Source: Terrisporobacter vanillatitrophus (GTDB taxonomy: Bacteria > Bacillota > Clostridia > Peptostreptococcales > Peptostreptococcaceae). From it: 64,000 bases of DNA. Below, piece by piece: positions 34,018-42,355 of this stretch (the stretch's first letter is position 1; each line of letters starts with the position of its first letter). The notes under the pieces were generated by a model, which saw only the letters and a program-made list of their open reading frames with translations, was not told the origin of the DNA and ran no database searches. The DNA is taken from NCBI RefSeq assembly GCF_051148895.1, contig NZ_CP154625.1:496001-560000 (forward strand). Reading direction: 5' to 3'. Position numbers and translations under genes: made by a program.

Positions 34018-34882
34018 AAATTTATTTAGAAAAAGAGAATATGTGACAGTAAGTACTAGAAATCTAGATGATAATTCACATCTTCCCAATATACCTAATG
34101 GTAAATGGATTAATTGTCCTAAATGTAAAAACATACTTTATAAAGAAGATTTAGATAAAAATTATAAGGTATGTATAGGATGTGGACATCATTTTAGTAT
34201 TTCAGCCAAGAATAGAATAGACCAGATATTTGATAAAAATAGTTTTATAGAGCTATTTAAGGATGTAGAAACTAGAAATCCTTTGAATTTTGAAGGATAT
34301 GAAGATAAATTAGAATTAAATCAAGCCAAATCTGGTTTAAAGGAAGCTGTCCTAACTGGAACAGGAGAAATCAATTCTCTTAAGATAGCAACTGCAATTA
34401 TGGATAGCAACTTTATGATGGGAAGTATGGGATGCGCTGTAGGTGAAAAAATAACACGCATTGTGGAATATGCAACGGAAAATAAACTTCCACTTATTAT
34501 TTTTACAGCATCAGGTGGAGCTAGAATGCAAGAAGGTATATTTTCACTTATGCAAATGGCCAAAACTTCTCTAGCAATATCAAGACATAATGAGGCAGGA
34601 CTTTTATATATTAGTGTGATAACTCATCCTACAACAGGAGGAGTTACAGCCAGCTTTGCTATGGAAGGCGACATAATCATAAGTGAGCCAAATGCAGTAA
34701 TTGGATTTGCAGGAAGAAGAGTAATAGAAAATACAATAAATGAAAAACTACCAGAAGATTTTCAAAGTGCAGAGTTTGCTTTGGAAAAAGGATTTATAGA
34801 TTCTATTGTTAAAAGAAGAGATTTAAGAAGCTATTTATATAAAGTTTTAAGATTACATGGGGTGAGAGAAAATGCAGAATAA
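34010..34882 (+). CDS. accD: Acetyl-CoA carboxylase carboxyltransferase beta subunit
   Basis: A 290-residue subunit that with AccA moves the carboxyl from biotin to acetyl-CoA. The N-terminal four-Cys zinc ribbon is intact (CPKCKNILY ... CIGCGHHF). The crotonase-like core has TASGGARMQEG and THPTTGGVTASFAMEGD. It overlaps both accC (8 bases) and accA (11 bases), so all three are translationally coupled. Confidence 0.96.
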   Translation: MLKNLFRKREYVTVSTRNLDDNSHLPNIPNGKWINCPKCKNILYKEDLDKNYKVCIGCGHHFSISAKNRIDQIFDKNSFIELFKDVETRNPLNFEGYEDKLELNQAKSGLKEAVLTGTGEINSLKIATAIMDSNFMMGSMGCAVGEKITRIVEYATENKLPLIIFTASGGARMQEGIFSLMQMAKTSLAISRHNEAGLLYISVITHPTTGGVTASFAMEGDIIISEPNAVIGFAGRRVIENTINEKLPEDFQSAEFALEKGFIDSIVKRRDLRSYLYKVLRLHGVRENAE

Positions 34883-35672
34883 TGAAAATATAATATGGGA
34901 TAAGGTTAATCTTGCAAGACATAAAGATAGACCAAATGCTAAGTTTTATATAGAAAACATATTTGATGAATTTATTGAACTTCACGGTGATAGATCTTTT
35001 AGGGATGATAGGGCTGTAATTGGTGGAATAGGTAGTATAAATAATATAAATGTAACAGTTATTGGAATTAACAAAGGAAAAACAACAAAAGAAAATATAG
35101 ATGCAAATTTTGGAATGGTTCATCCAGAAGGTTATAAAAAAGCTTTAAGATTAATGAAACAAGCAGAAAAGTTTAAAAGACCTGTAATTTGTTTTATAGA
35201 TACTCCTGGAGCATTTTGTGGTATAGGAGCGGAAGAAAGAGGGCAAGGTCATGCTATAGCTCAAAACTTACTAGAAATGAGTAGTTTGAAAACTCCTGTA
35301 ATATCTATAATTATAGGAGAAGGAGGCAGTGGTGGAGCATTAGCTCTTGCCTTAGGTGATAAAGTATATATGATGGAAAACTCTATCTATTCTATTTTAT
35401 CTCCAGAAGGATTTGCATCCATACTATGGAAAGATGTAAGTAAGGCAAAAAAGGCAGCTTTAGCAATGAAAATAACTTCACAAGACTTGAAGCAATTTGG
35501 AATAATAGATGATATTATTATGGAACCTGAAAATGGAGCACAGGAAAATCCACTTCAAGCAGCTGAAAATATAAAAGAATATATATTGAAGGATTTAGAG
35601 GATTTAATTCATACAAATTTTCATGAATTATTGAATAACAGATATGATAAATTTAGGAAAATGGGAAATTAA
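34872..35672 (+). CDS. accA: Acetyl-CoA carboxylase carboxyltransferase alpha subunit
   Basis: A 266-residue subunit, shorter than the ~319 residues of E. coli but usual for clostridia, which lack the N-terminal helical extension. It shows the paired glycine motifs FIDTPGAFCGIGAEERGQG and IIGEGGSGGALALALGDKV and the STYSILSPEG-type segment IYSILSPEGFASILWKD. It is last gene of the operon and is followed by a terminator. Confidence 0.96.
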   Translation: MQNNENIIWDKVNLARHKDRPNAKFYIENIFDEFIELHGDRSFRDDRAVIGGIGSINNINVTVIGINKGKTTKENIDANFGMVHPEGYKKALRLMKQAEKFKRPVICFIDTPGAFCGIGAEERGQGHAIAQNLLEMSSLKTPVISIIIGEGGSGGALALALGDKVYMMENSIYSILSPEGFASILWKDVSKAKKAALAMKITSQDLKQFGIIDDIIMEPENGAQENPLQAAENIKEYILKDLEDLIHTNFHELLNNRYDKFRKMGN

Positions 35673-35678
35673 AACAAT

Positions 35679-35725
35679 AAAAATGAAGGGTATACGAGAT
35701 AATCAGTAAATCCTTCATTTTTATT
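35679..35725 (+). terminator. Terminator of the fab-acc operon
   Basis: AAAAATGAAGG pairs with CCTTCATTTTT across a 20-base loop, followed by a T-rich tail. Confidence 0.8.
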
Positions 35726-35790
35726 ATTTAAAATTATTAATTTAATTTTTAATTTATACTCCAATAATTAAATAATAACTTAAGTTAAAT

Positions 35791-35827
35791 AAAAACTGGC
35801 TAATTCCAACGGAGTTAGCCAGTTTTC
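35791..35827 (-). terminator. Terminator of the nitronate monooxygenase gene
   Basis: AAAACTGGCTAA / TTAGCCAGTTTT with an inner loop. It is symmetrical, so it may also stop rightward transcripts. Confidence 0.8.
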
Positions 35828-35839
35828 TTAATTTATAGA

Positions 35840-36895
35840 TTATATCTCACAAGTTAATTCATCCATAACTTCTTTCACTGATTTTAATTCATTTATTTTG
35901 TATGCATCTGCTCCACAGAATAATAAAGCGTCATCCACATTACCTTTTACTGCGTTTATCAAAGCAGTTGAAATACAATAAGGTGTGTCCTTTGGATTAC
36001 AAGGAACTAAACAATTATAGCACTTAGTAATTTTAGGTCTTGAACAAGATACCTTATCAATAAATTTATTTGTTATTGCTCTTCCAGGAAGTCCAACAGG
36101 ACTTTTTACTATTTGAATATCTTCTTCCTTGGCATTAATATAAGCTTGTTTAAAGTTATCATGAGCATCACATTCATGAGTAGCGACAAATCTAGTACCT
36201 ACTTGAACACCACTAGCACCTAAATCTAAATATTTTTTCACATCAAGTCCAGAGGATATTCCACCAGCAGCAATTACTGGTATTTTTTTATTGTATTTTT
36301 CTTCGTATTTCTTTGTTATGTCTAGAATTTTAATAAATTCATCGTCATAATTAATTGATTTTATATCATCTAATTCCTCATTACTAAAGCCTAAATGACC
36401 ACCAGCTTTGGGACCTTCTACAATTATTAAATCGGCTGTTGTATTGTCCTTTCTATCCCACATTTTTAGGATAACTTGAGCTGCCTTAGATGATGATACA
36501 ATAGGAGCTATTTTAGTATTACTATTTTTTACTAACTTAGGCAAATGTAAAGGTAGTCCAGCTCCAGAGATTATTAAGTCACATCCTGATTCTATTGCTG
36601 TTTTAACATGTTCTTCATAATAATTCATGGCTACCATTAAATTGACACCAATTATACCATTATTGGATTTTTCTTTAGCTATTTTAAGATGCTTTTTTAA
36701 AGCTCTTAAATTTGCTTCTAAAGTGTTACTTTCAAAATCATCCTCATCATATCCAACGTTAACACCAGATATAATCCCAATTCCACCAGCATTACTAACA
36801 GCAGATGCTAAAGATGATCTAGAAACACCTATGCCCATACCACCTTGTATTACAGGCACTTTTGCAATTAAATTTCCTATTACTAATTCTTTCAT
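35840..36895 (-). CDS. FabK-like / nitronate monooxygenase-family flavoprotein
   Basis: A 351-residue FMN barrel, a longer paralogue of FabK. Shared motifs are VIQGGMGIGVSRSSLASAV, GGIGIISGV, NLMVAMNYY, IISGAGLPLHLP, IVEGPKAGGHLG and AAGGISSGLDVKKYLDLGASGVQVGTRF. It differs in the C-terminal ~80 residues, which hold a Cys cluster (CSRPKITKCYNCLVPCNP, then PYC) that may bind an Fe-S cluster or zinc. Family members oxidise alkyl nitronates or reduce enoyl compounds; the substrate is not known. Being convergent with the fab operon suggests a lipid-related role, but only by position. AGGAGG precedes the ATG. Confidence 0.8.
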   Translation of the reverse strand: MKELVIGNLIAKVPVIQGGMGIGVSRSSLASAVSNAGGIGIISGVNVGYDEDDFESNTLEANLRALKKHLKIAKEKSNNGIIGVNLMVAMNYYEEHVKTAIESGCDLIISGAGLPLHLPKLVKNSNTKIAPIVSSSKAAQVILKMWDRKDNTTADLIIVEGPKAGGHLGFSNEELDDIKSINYDDEFIKILDITKKYEEKYNKKIPVIAAGGISSGLDVKKYLDLGASGVQVGTRFVATHECDAHDNFKQAYINAKEEDIQIVKSPVGLPGRAITNKFIDKVSCSRPKITKCYNCLVPCNPKDTPYCISTALINAVKGNVDDALLFCGADAYKINELKSVKEVMDELTCEI

Positions 36896-37067
36896 AAATT
36901 TCCTCCTATATAGTGGGAAAATTTAAAATTAAAACTAACTAAGATTAATTAATATTATACTATAAAACGCAGTGTTTTCATACTATAATAATCTTATGAA
37001 TATATGGAAAATACAAGGTTTTGAATATATAAATTTGGATTTTGAAAGGAGACTTAAAAGTAAACTT

Positions 37068-37493
37068 ATGTTAACAATAAGACCACATCACATACTTTGT
37101 ATGAGAGCTTACATTGGAAATGGATATAGCGAAGAATTTAAGATTAAAATGGAAAATATTATAAAGGAAATTAAAGCTTATAATAAATTTCTTCAAGTAA
37201 ATAATTTGAAAAAAGAAATGAAAGAAGTAGAGTTAGTTTTTTATACAGACAGTATTTGTGAAAAATGCCCTAATAAATTGGATGAAAATCTTTGTTCATC
37301 TCAAGACAAAGTCAAATTACTTGATTTAAAAGTAGCTAGTCATTTTAATTTAAAAGAGGGATTTTACAATTATAGTGAATTAGAAGACTTAGTGTATAGC
37401 AATATAACAGAAGACATATTTGATGATATTTGTAAAGAATGTGAGTGGTATGGAGTTACTAATTGTAAGGATTATATAACAGTTATCAAATAG
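37068..37493 (+). CDS. DUF1284 Cys-rich protein
   Basis: A 141-residue protein matching DUF1284, whose hallmark is an N-terminal LTIRPHHILCMRAYIGNGY. Eight or so Cys follow in pairs (DSICEKCPNKLDENLC, DICKECEWYGVTNC), a pattern that fits an Fe-S or zinc site. I begin at the ATG at 37068, where the family homology starts; upstream in-frame ATGs at 36972 and 36996 exist, but the first lies before a TATAAT at 36984-36989. The nearest GGAG is 16 bases upstream, so the start is uncertain. Function unknown. Confidence 0.75.
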   Translation: MLTIRPHHILCMRAYIGNGYSEEFKIKMENIIKEIKAYNKFLQVNNLKKEMKEVELVFYTDSICEKCPNKLDENLCSSQDKVKLLDLKVASHFNLKEGFYNYSELEDLVYSNITEDIFDDICKECEWYGVTNCKDYITVIK

Positions 37494-37529
37494 TGTTGAA
37501 AATACCATGAAAATGTCGTTCAAAATAGA

Positions 37530-37558
37530 TTGTATGTATTATAAAAATCACATATAAT
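37530..37558 (+). promoter_or_regulatory. Sigma-A promoter of small gene
   Basis: TTGTAT at 37530-37535, 17 bases, TATAAT at 37553-37558. It places the transcript start after the ATG at 37557, and so selects the later start at 37587. Confidence 0.65.
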
Positions 37559-37586
37559 GTATTTAATTATGGAAGTGGGTGTGCAT

Positions 37587-37850
37587 ATGAAAGAAATAAA
37601 GATGATGAGTAATGTAGGGTATGATATTGGGGAAAAAGCTAAATTGCACGAATTAGAAATATTAAAATTGTTAGAATTGATTAAATATGATCAGTATCAT
37701 GATTTTTTTAATAGAATTTTGGTTATAGCTAAATCTGTACAAATTTCTTTACCAGATGAGTTATTTAAGCATGATTATGATACATTTAAAATTTATATAA
37801 ATGCATTATGGGAAGGCATAATGAAAAGTTGTCCTACTTTTAAAAATTAG
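37587..37850 (+). CDS. Small cytoplasmic protein, unknown
   Basis: An 87-residue helical protein (MKEIKMMSNVGYDIGEKAKL at its start) without a known domain, signal or membrane helix. The ATG at 37587 is chosen because the -10 at 37553-37558 would put the earlier ATG (37557) outside the transcript. The ribosome site is weak (GGAAGTGGGTG). It is a single gene ending in a clear terminator. Confidence 0.6.
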   Translation: MKEIKMMSNVGYDIGEKAKLHELEILKLLELIKYDQYHDFFNRILVIAKSVQISLPDELFKHDYDTFKIYINALWEGIMKSCPTFKN

Positions 37851-37872
37851 AACATATTAAATTAGATATTAT

Positions 37873-37920
37873 AAAAACTTCTGATAAATAAAGAAACTTC
37901 TATTTCTCAGAAGTTTTTTA
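37873..37920 (+). terminator. Rho-independent terminator
   Basis: AAAACTTCTGA pairs with TCAGAAGTTTT, followed by T6. Confidence 0.8.
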
Positions 37921-37997
37921 ATTTCCAACCTCTTATTATGAAATGATATAATTAATTGAGTAATTAAAAATAGAATATTATAAAAAGGAGATATAAC

Positions 37998-39137
37998 ATG
38001 AAAGAAGTATCACTAAGAAGTTGTGATAGTTATAAATATGAAGAAGTAAAGTCCCAATTTAAAAAATTGTTACAGGATTTAGGTGGGATTGAAAAGTATA
38101 TAAAGAAAAATAGTACAGTATTTATAAAGCTGAATCTTGTTGCAAAAAAATTGCCAAAAGAAATGGCAACTACCCATCCTATGATTTTAAAAATTGTGGC
38201 GGAACAACTTTTGGAGCTTGGGTGTAGGGTAATAGTTGGTGATAGCCCAGGAGGACCTTACACAAAATCATCTTTAAAAGGTGTATACAAAGCTTGTGGA
38301 ATAGAAAAAGTATGTGAAGAACTTAATATTCAATTAAATTATGACACTTCAGAAATAAAAGTAGAAAATACCCATGGAAAGATACTAAAATACATGACAG
38401 TAATAAAGCCTATAGTCGAAGTAGATCATGTTATAAATATTTGTAAATTAAAAACTCATGCCATGGCAACTTTTACAGGAGGGGTAAAAAACTTATTTGG
38501 AGTAATACCTGGGGTGAAAAAGGCTGAATATCATTTTAAAATGCCTGAAGTTAAGGATTTTACAGAGGCATTAGTTGATATATGTGATTTTGTATCACCA
38601 ACTCTTACTATTATGGACGGTGTAGTAGGTATGGAAGGTGAAGGTCCGACAGCAGGTGTACCTAGAAAAATAGGTGTATTACTAGCTTCTCCTAGTCCTT
38701 ATGCCATAGATGTTATTGCCTGTAAACTTATAAATTTAGAGCCACTTAAGGTTCCAACAGTACAAAGGTGTGTTGAACGAAATTTAATAGAGAAAGACTT
38801 TTCGGATATTTGTTTATTAGGAGAAGAATTAGAAGATAAAGTAATTAAGGATTTTAAAATACCTTCGAATAGAAGTATTAGTTTTTTAAGAGGTAAGGTA
38901 CCTAGAAATATTGAGATTTTTATTAATAAAAAACTGGCAGGAAAACCAGTAATAAATTATAAAGAATGTGTAAAGTGTGGGGTATGTAGCAGGGTTTGCC
39001 CACCTAAAGTTATAGATATGAAGGAAAATGGTCCTAATATAAATTTGGACAATTGTATAAGATGTTTTTGCTGTCATGAATTATGTCCTAAAAAGGCTGT
39101 GGATTTGAAAAGACCTTTTATTTTTAGATTTTTATAA
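37998..39137 (+). CDS. DUF362 protein fused to two-cluster ferredoxin domain
   Basis: A 379-residue protein. Residues about 1-300 are DUF362 (FIKLNLVAKKLPKEMATTHP, IVGDSPGGPY, NICKLKTHAMATFTGGVKNLFG, MDGVVGMEGEGPTAG). The C-terminal ~60 residues form a bacterial-type 2[4Fe-4S] ferredoxin: CVKCGVCSRVCP and CIRCFCCHELCP, with all eight cluster Cys. It is presumably a soluble electron carrier or redox enzyme in the cytoplasm; the reaction is not known. AAAGGAG precedes the ATG. Compare the ferredoxin-less copy at 9977. Confidence 0.88.
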   Translation: MKEVSLRSCDSYKYEEVKSQFKKLLQDLGGIEKYIKKNSTVFIKLNLVAKKLPKEMATTHPMILKIVAEQLLELGCRVIVGDSPGGPYTKSSLKGVYKACGIEKVCEELNIQLNYDTSEIKVENTHGKILKYMTVIKPIVEVDHVINICKLKTHAMATFTGGVKNLFGVIPGVKKAEYHFKMPEVKDFTEALVDICDFVSPTLTIMDGVVGMEGEGPTAGVPRKIGVLLASPSPYAIDVIACKLINLEPLKVPTVQRCVERNLIEKDFSDICLLGEELEDKVIKDFKIPSNRSISFLRGKVPRNIEIFINKKLAGKPVINYKECVKCGVCSRVCPPKVIDMKENGPNINLDNCIRCFCCHELCPKKAVDLKRPFIFRFL

Positions 39138-39187
39138 AAATACTTAAATGTAAATTATAGTTGGCATAAAGACTGAGGGGGGAGCTT

Positions 39188-40315
39188 ATGTTTTTTCTAA
39201 ACTATATAGTATTTATACTGATAATTTTATTTACACATCTAATAGCTTTAAGCACACAATCATTAAGTAGTAGAAAATACTTTTTTGGAGTATATATAAA
39301 CGAAATAATTATAGAGGAAGATTTAAAGATTAAGATAAATAAAGATTTTAAAAGGAAATTAAATATATCATTACTTTTAAGTATTATAATCTATTTAATG
39401 ATAAAAAGTATATTTGATTTAAATATAGGAGCTAATATTATAATTTGCACTACCATATATCTTACTTTGTTCTTTTTAATTTTAACAATAGAATATAAAA
39501 AAGTTAAATATATAAAAGATACTTATTTAGCTAATGTACAATCATGTAATAATGAAAATAAAAAGCAAGTACCTATAAGAGTAATCATAAAAGAAGATGA
39601 AATTCTTGCAAAGGAAAAGAAAAAATTAATAAAGAAATTTAAAATACTATTTGGAATATGTATAGGATTATCATTGGCATCATTTTTATATGTTTTGTTA
39701 AGCTATAAAAATATGCCAGACACTATAATCACACACTGGGGAGCATATGGAAAACCAGACGGATATTCTGAAAAAAATATAATAAATGTGTTCTTTACTA
39801 GTTTTATAGATATATTTATGGTACTATTATTTGCTTTAATAGGAATAGGAAGTATAGGTGGAAATACTTATCTAGATGATAAAAATTTAGAGGTAAATAG
39901 AAAAAAAGCTCTAAAATATTTAAATGGAATAGGATATTCTTTTCTAGCTTTAACTCTTAGTATTCAATCTATTACTTCTACAATACCTCTATTTATGGTA
40001 CAAGAAAAAAATATACCAATGTGGCTGACTTTAGGCTCATGTATAGTACCAATTTTTATAGTAGTGCCTGTAATTTATTTTTATATTATGTTAAGTAATA
40101 TAAAACCTAAGGGCAGAAATATATATACTGTTGAAAATGATGATGAAAAGTGGATTTATGGTTTTATTTATTACAACAAAGAAGATCCAAATCTTATGGT
40201 AGAAAAAAGGCTAGGTATGGGGTGGAACATAAATTTAGCTCATACTTTAGGAAAAGTGATTACAATTATACTTGTGTTAATAACAGTTGGAAGTCTATTA
40301 ATATGTTTTATATAG
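39188..40315 (+). CDS. DUF1648/DUF5808 membrane protein
   Basis: A 375-residue multi-spanning membrane protein. A first pair of helices near the start, another pair at about 60-100, and further helices at about 155-175, 205-225, 255-280, 290-315 and 355-375. The loop YKNMPDTIITHWGAYGKPDGYSEK (about 178-200) is the DUF1648 signature. Near the C-terminus DDEKWIYGFIYYNKEDPNLM ... EKRLGMGWNINLAH is the DUF5808 signature. Related SdpI-type proteins give immunity to peptide toxins, but this one is not shown to. SD GGGGGGAG precedes the ATG. Confidence 0.8.
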   Translation: MFFLNYIVFILIILFTHLIALSTQSLSSRKYFFGVYINEIIIEEDLKIKINKDFKRKLNISLLLSIIIYLMIKSIFDLNIGANIIICTTIYLTLFFLILTIEYKKVKYIKDTYLANVQSCNNENKKQVPIRVIIKEDEILAKEKKKLIKKFKILFGICIGLSLASFLYVLLSYKNMPDTIITHWGAYGKPDGYSEKNIINVFFTSFIDIFMVLLFALIGIGSIGGNTYLDDKNLEVNRKKALKYLNGIGYSFLALTLSIQSITSTIPLFMVQEKNIPMWLTLGSCIVPIFIVVPVIYFYIMLSNIKPKGRNIYTVENDDEKWIYGFIYYNKEDPNLMVEKRLGMGWNINLAHTLGKVITIILVLITVGSLLICFI

Positions 40316-40371
40316 AAGAAAAGGACAATGTTTTTAATAAAATAAAAAAAGTAGTTGCTAGTTATGTACTG

Positions 40372-40424
40372 TGTAGTGCACCCCAATTGTTGGACCAAAA
40401 ATCTAATGATTGGGGTGAACTACA
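40372..40424. mobile_element. 53-base element with IS3-like inverted ends
   Basis: TGTAGTGCACCCCAAT at 40372-40387 and ATTGGGGTGAACTACA at 40409-40424 are inverted copies with one mismatch of 16. The sequence (TGTAGT-CACCCCAAT, then TGTTGGAC) resembles the ends of IS3/IS150-group insertion sequences. Only 21 bases lie between, so no transposase is left. It is a possible collapsed IS or miniature element. No target duplication was clear. Confidence 0.45.
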
Positions 40425-40496
40425 TTATTTAGCTTATCAACTACTTTTTACAATAATATAATTAAAGTTAAGGAACATGCAAAATAGGCAATTTTA

Positions 40497-42071
40497 TTAG
40501 CATATTTCTTTAAACTTATTATTATCTGATTTTAAATTATTCAAATATATTTCTTTTGTATCTAGAGCAGCTTTTGAAGTTTTCTTATTATTAACAAATT
40601 TTTTATTACTAAACTCTGCGCTTAAGGCTTTTTTTATAGATACAATACTAATAAGCATCACAATTGCAAAAGGAAATGCGGATACTATAGATACCATTTG
40701 TAATGTTTCTAATCCACCTGATATAATTAAAGTTATTGCTAATAAGGCTTGAATTATACCCCATGCAATTTTGTTTTTGTTACTAGGGTTTAAATCACCA
40801 TTAGATGTAAACATTCCTAATACATAGGTAGCAGAATCGGCAGATGAAATAAAGAAGGTACATAAAAGTATCATAGCTATTACAGATAATACTCCTCCCA
40901 TATTATAATTTGCCAATACTTTAAATAATGATGTTTCAGTGACTGTAACTGCATCTCTAGCAAAATCCACACCTAAATCCATACCCAATGTTCCAAATAC
41001 TGCAAACCAAATCATACATGCTAATGCTGGTACTATTGTTACACCAATTATAAACTCTCTTATTGTTCTACCTTTTGATATTCTTGCTATAAATATGCCA
41101 ACAAAAGGAATCCATGCTATCCATAGCGCCCAATAAAAGACTCTCCAGTTAGCTATCCACGTTCCATTTTTATCTATAAATAAACTTTGAGATACAAATG
41201 TTTCTAGATATAATCCAGTTCCATTTAAAAAGTTTCTCATCATATTAGACTGAGAACCAATTAGTATCGCTCCACCTAAAAATAGAAAAGATAAAATTAA
41301 GTTAATATTTGATAATAATTTAATTCCTTTATCCAAACCACTTGTAGAACTTTTTATATATAAGAAAGTAGCTACAGCGATTATAAGTATTTGAATAAAA
41401 ATGGTATTTTTAATATTAAATAGATATTCTAATCCACCAGCTATTTGCATAGTACCCATACCTAAAGATGTAGCTATACCAGTAACTGTCGTAAACACTG
41501 CTAAAATATCAATAAATTTACCTATAGGTCCTTTTACACCATCTTCTCCTATGATAGGTAGAAATATACTACTTATTAATCCTGGTGCACCCTTTCTAAA
41601 TTGAAAATATGCAAGAGCAAGTCCCATGATTGAATATGCTGCCCAAGGTGTTATACCCCAATGCATGAAAGATTGTTGCATTGCGAAATTTATTGATTCA
41701 GTACTTCCTGGTTGTGAATTAATGGGATTTATAAAATGTTTCATAGGCTCAACTGCACTAAAAAATACTAAACCTATACCCATTCCTGCTCCAAATAACA
41801 TGGAGAACCAAGATAAATTATTGAATTCTGGTCTATCATCGTCTTTACCCAGTCTTATATCACCATACTTACTAAAAATTAAGAACACTGTAAAAATTAC
41901 TAGTGAAAACATTACTACCAAGTAAAGCCAGTTGAAATTAATAACTACTATATTATATAAATTTTTAGATATCTGTTTAAATAAGTTTGGAGCTATTAGA
42001 CCAAATCCAATTATCAAACTAGTGAATATTATAGAGACTATAAAGACACTATTTTTATTTTTTATATTCAT
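40497..42071 (-). CDS. BCCT-family betaine/choline/carnitine transporter
   Basis: A 524-residue secondary transporter with about 12 membrane helices. Family motifs are FGAGMGIGLVFFSAVEPMKHF (with the GMGIG glycines), MHWGITPWAAYSIMGL, and WRVFYWALWIAWIPFVGIFIARISKGRTIREFI, which carries the aromatic box Trp residues. The glycine stretch with no charged replacement favours sodium-coupled betaine-type uptake. Substrate might be glycine betaine or a related quaternary amine. Its role would be osmoprotection or amine catabolism. It has a good sigma-A promoter and a 5' hairpin; it diverges from glyA. Confidence 0.9.
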   Translation of the reverse strand: MNIKNKNSVFIVSIIFTSLIIGFGLIAPNLFKQISKNLYNIVVINFNWLYLVVMFSLVIFTVFLIFSKYGDIRLGKDDDRPEFNNLSWFSMLFGAGMGIGLVFFSAVEPMKHFINPINSQPGSTESINFAMQQSFMHWGITPWAAYSIMGLALAYFQFRKGAPGLISSIFLPIIGEDGVKGPIGKFIDILAVFTTVTGIATSLGMGTMQIAGGLEYLFNIKNTIFIQILIIAVATFLYIKSSTSGLDKGIKLLSNINLILSFLFLGGAILIGSQSNMMRNFLNGTGLYLETFVSQSLFIDKNGTWIANWRVFYWALWIAWIPFVGIFIARISKGRTIREFIIGVTIVPALACMIWFAVFGTLGMDLGVDFARDAVTVTETSLFKVLANYNMGGVLSVIAMILLCTFFISSADSATYVLGMFTSNGDLNPSNKNKIAWGIIQALLAITLIISGGLETLQMVSIVSAFPFAIVMLISIVSIKKALSAEFSNKKFVNNKKTSKAALDTKEIYLNNLKSDNNKFKEIC

Positions 42072-42101
42072 AATATATCCTCCTAATTAAGTTCTGATAT
42101 A

Positions 42102-42133
42102 CAAACAACTTACAAATTAAAATGAGTTGTTTG
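42102..42133 (-). promoter_or_regulatory. Leader hairpin of the BCCT gene
   Basis: CAAACAACT and its exact complement AGTTGTTTG with a 14-base loop, directly after the predicted transcript start of the leftward BCCT gene and about 30 bases before its start codon. It may be an operator or a 5' RNA element. Confidence 0.45.
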
Positions 42134-42144
42134 CTAACAACCTG

Positions 42145-42173
42145 ATTATAACATAGTGTTGTTACTTTTGCAA
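42145..42173 (-). promoter_or_regulatory. Sigma-A promoter of the BCCT gene
   Basis: On the minus strand TTGCAA (42173-42168), 17 bases, TATAAT (42150-42145). Confidence 0.7.
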
Positions 42174-42355
42174 ATTCATGCAATTGGATATCAACTACAT
42201 ATGCTAAATAATGGTTAAATACTATGGATGAAGTATTTTTATAACTTAGAAAATTTATATATTATATTATGTTAAAAAAATGCTATATATATAGTAGGGG
42301 AACTTACAGATTTATAATTTTTCAACAGTAGGTTATAAATGAAAGGATGAATAGT

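Noticed and set aside
36972..37067. N-terminal extension of the DUF1284 protein
   Set aside because: Family homology starts at the Met at 37068 and a TATAAT lies after the ATG at 36972; the extension is not conserved-looking, though the start remains uncertain.
40150..40461. 103-residue frame after the DUF1648 gene
   Set aside because: It overlaps the real gene in another phase and runs through the IS-like ends; no ribosome site.
42134..42346. Glycine riboswitch ahead of glyA
   Set aside because: No aptamer-like conserved core was seen; the hairpin present belongs to the leftward BCCT leader.
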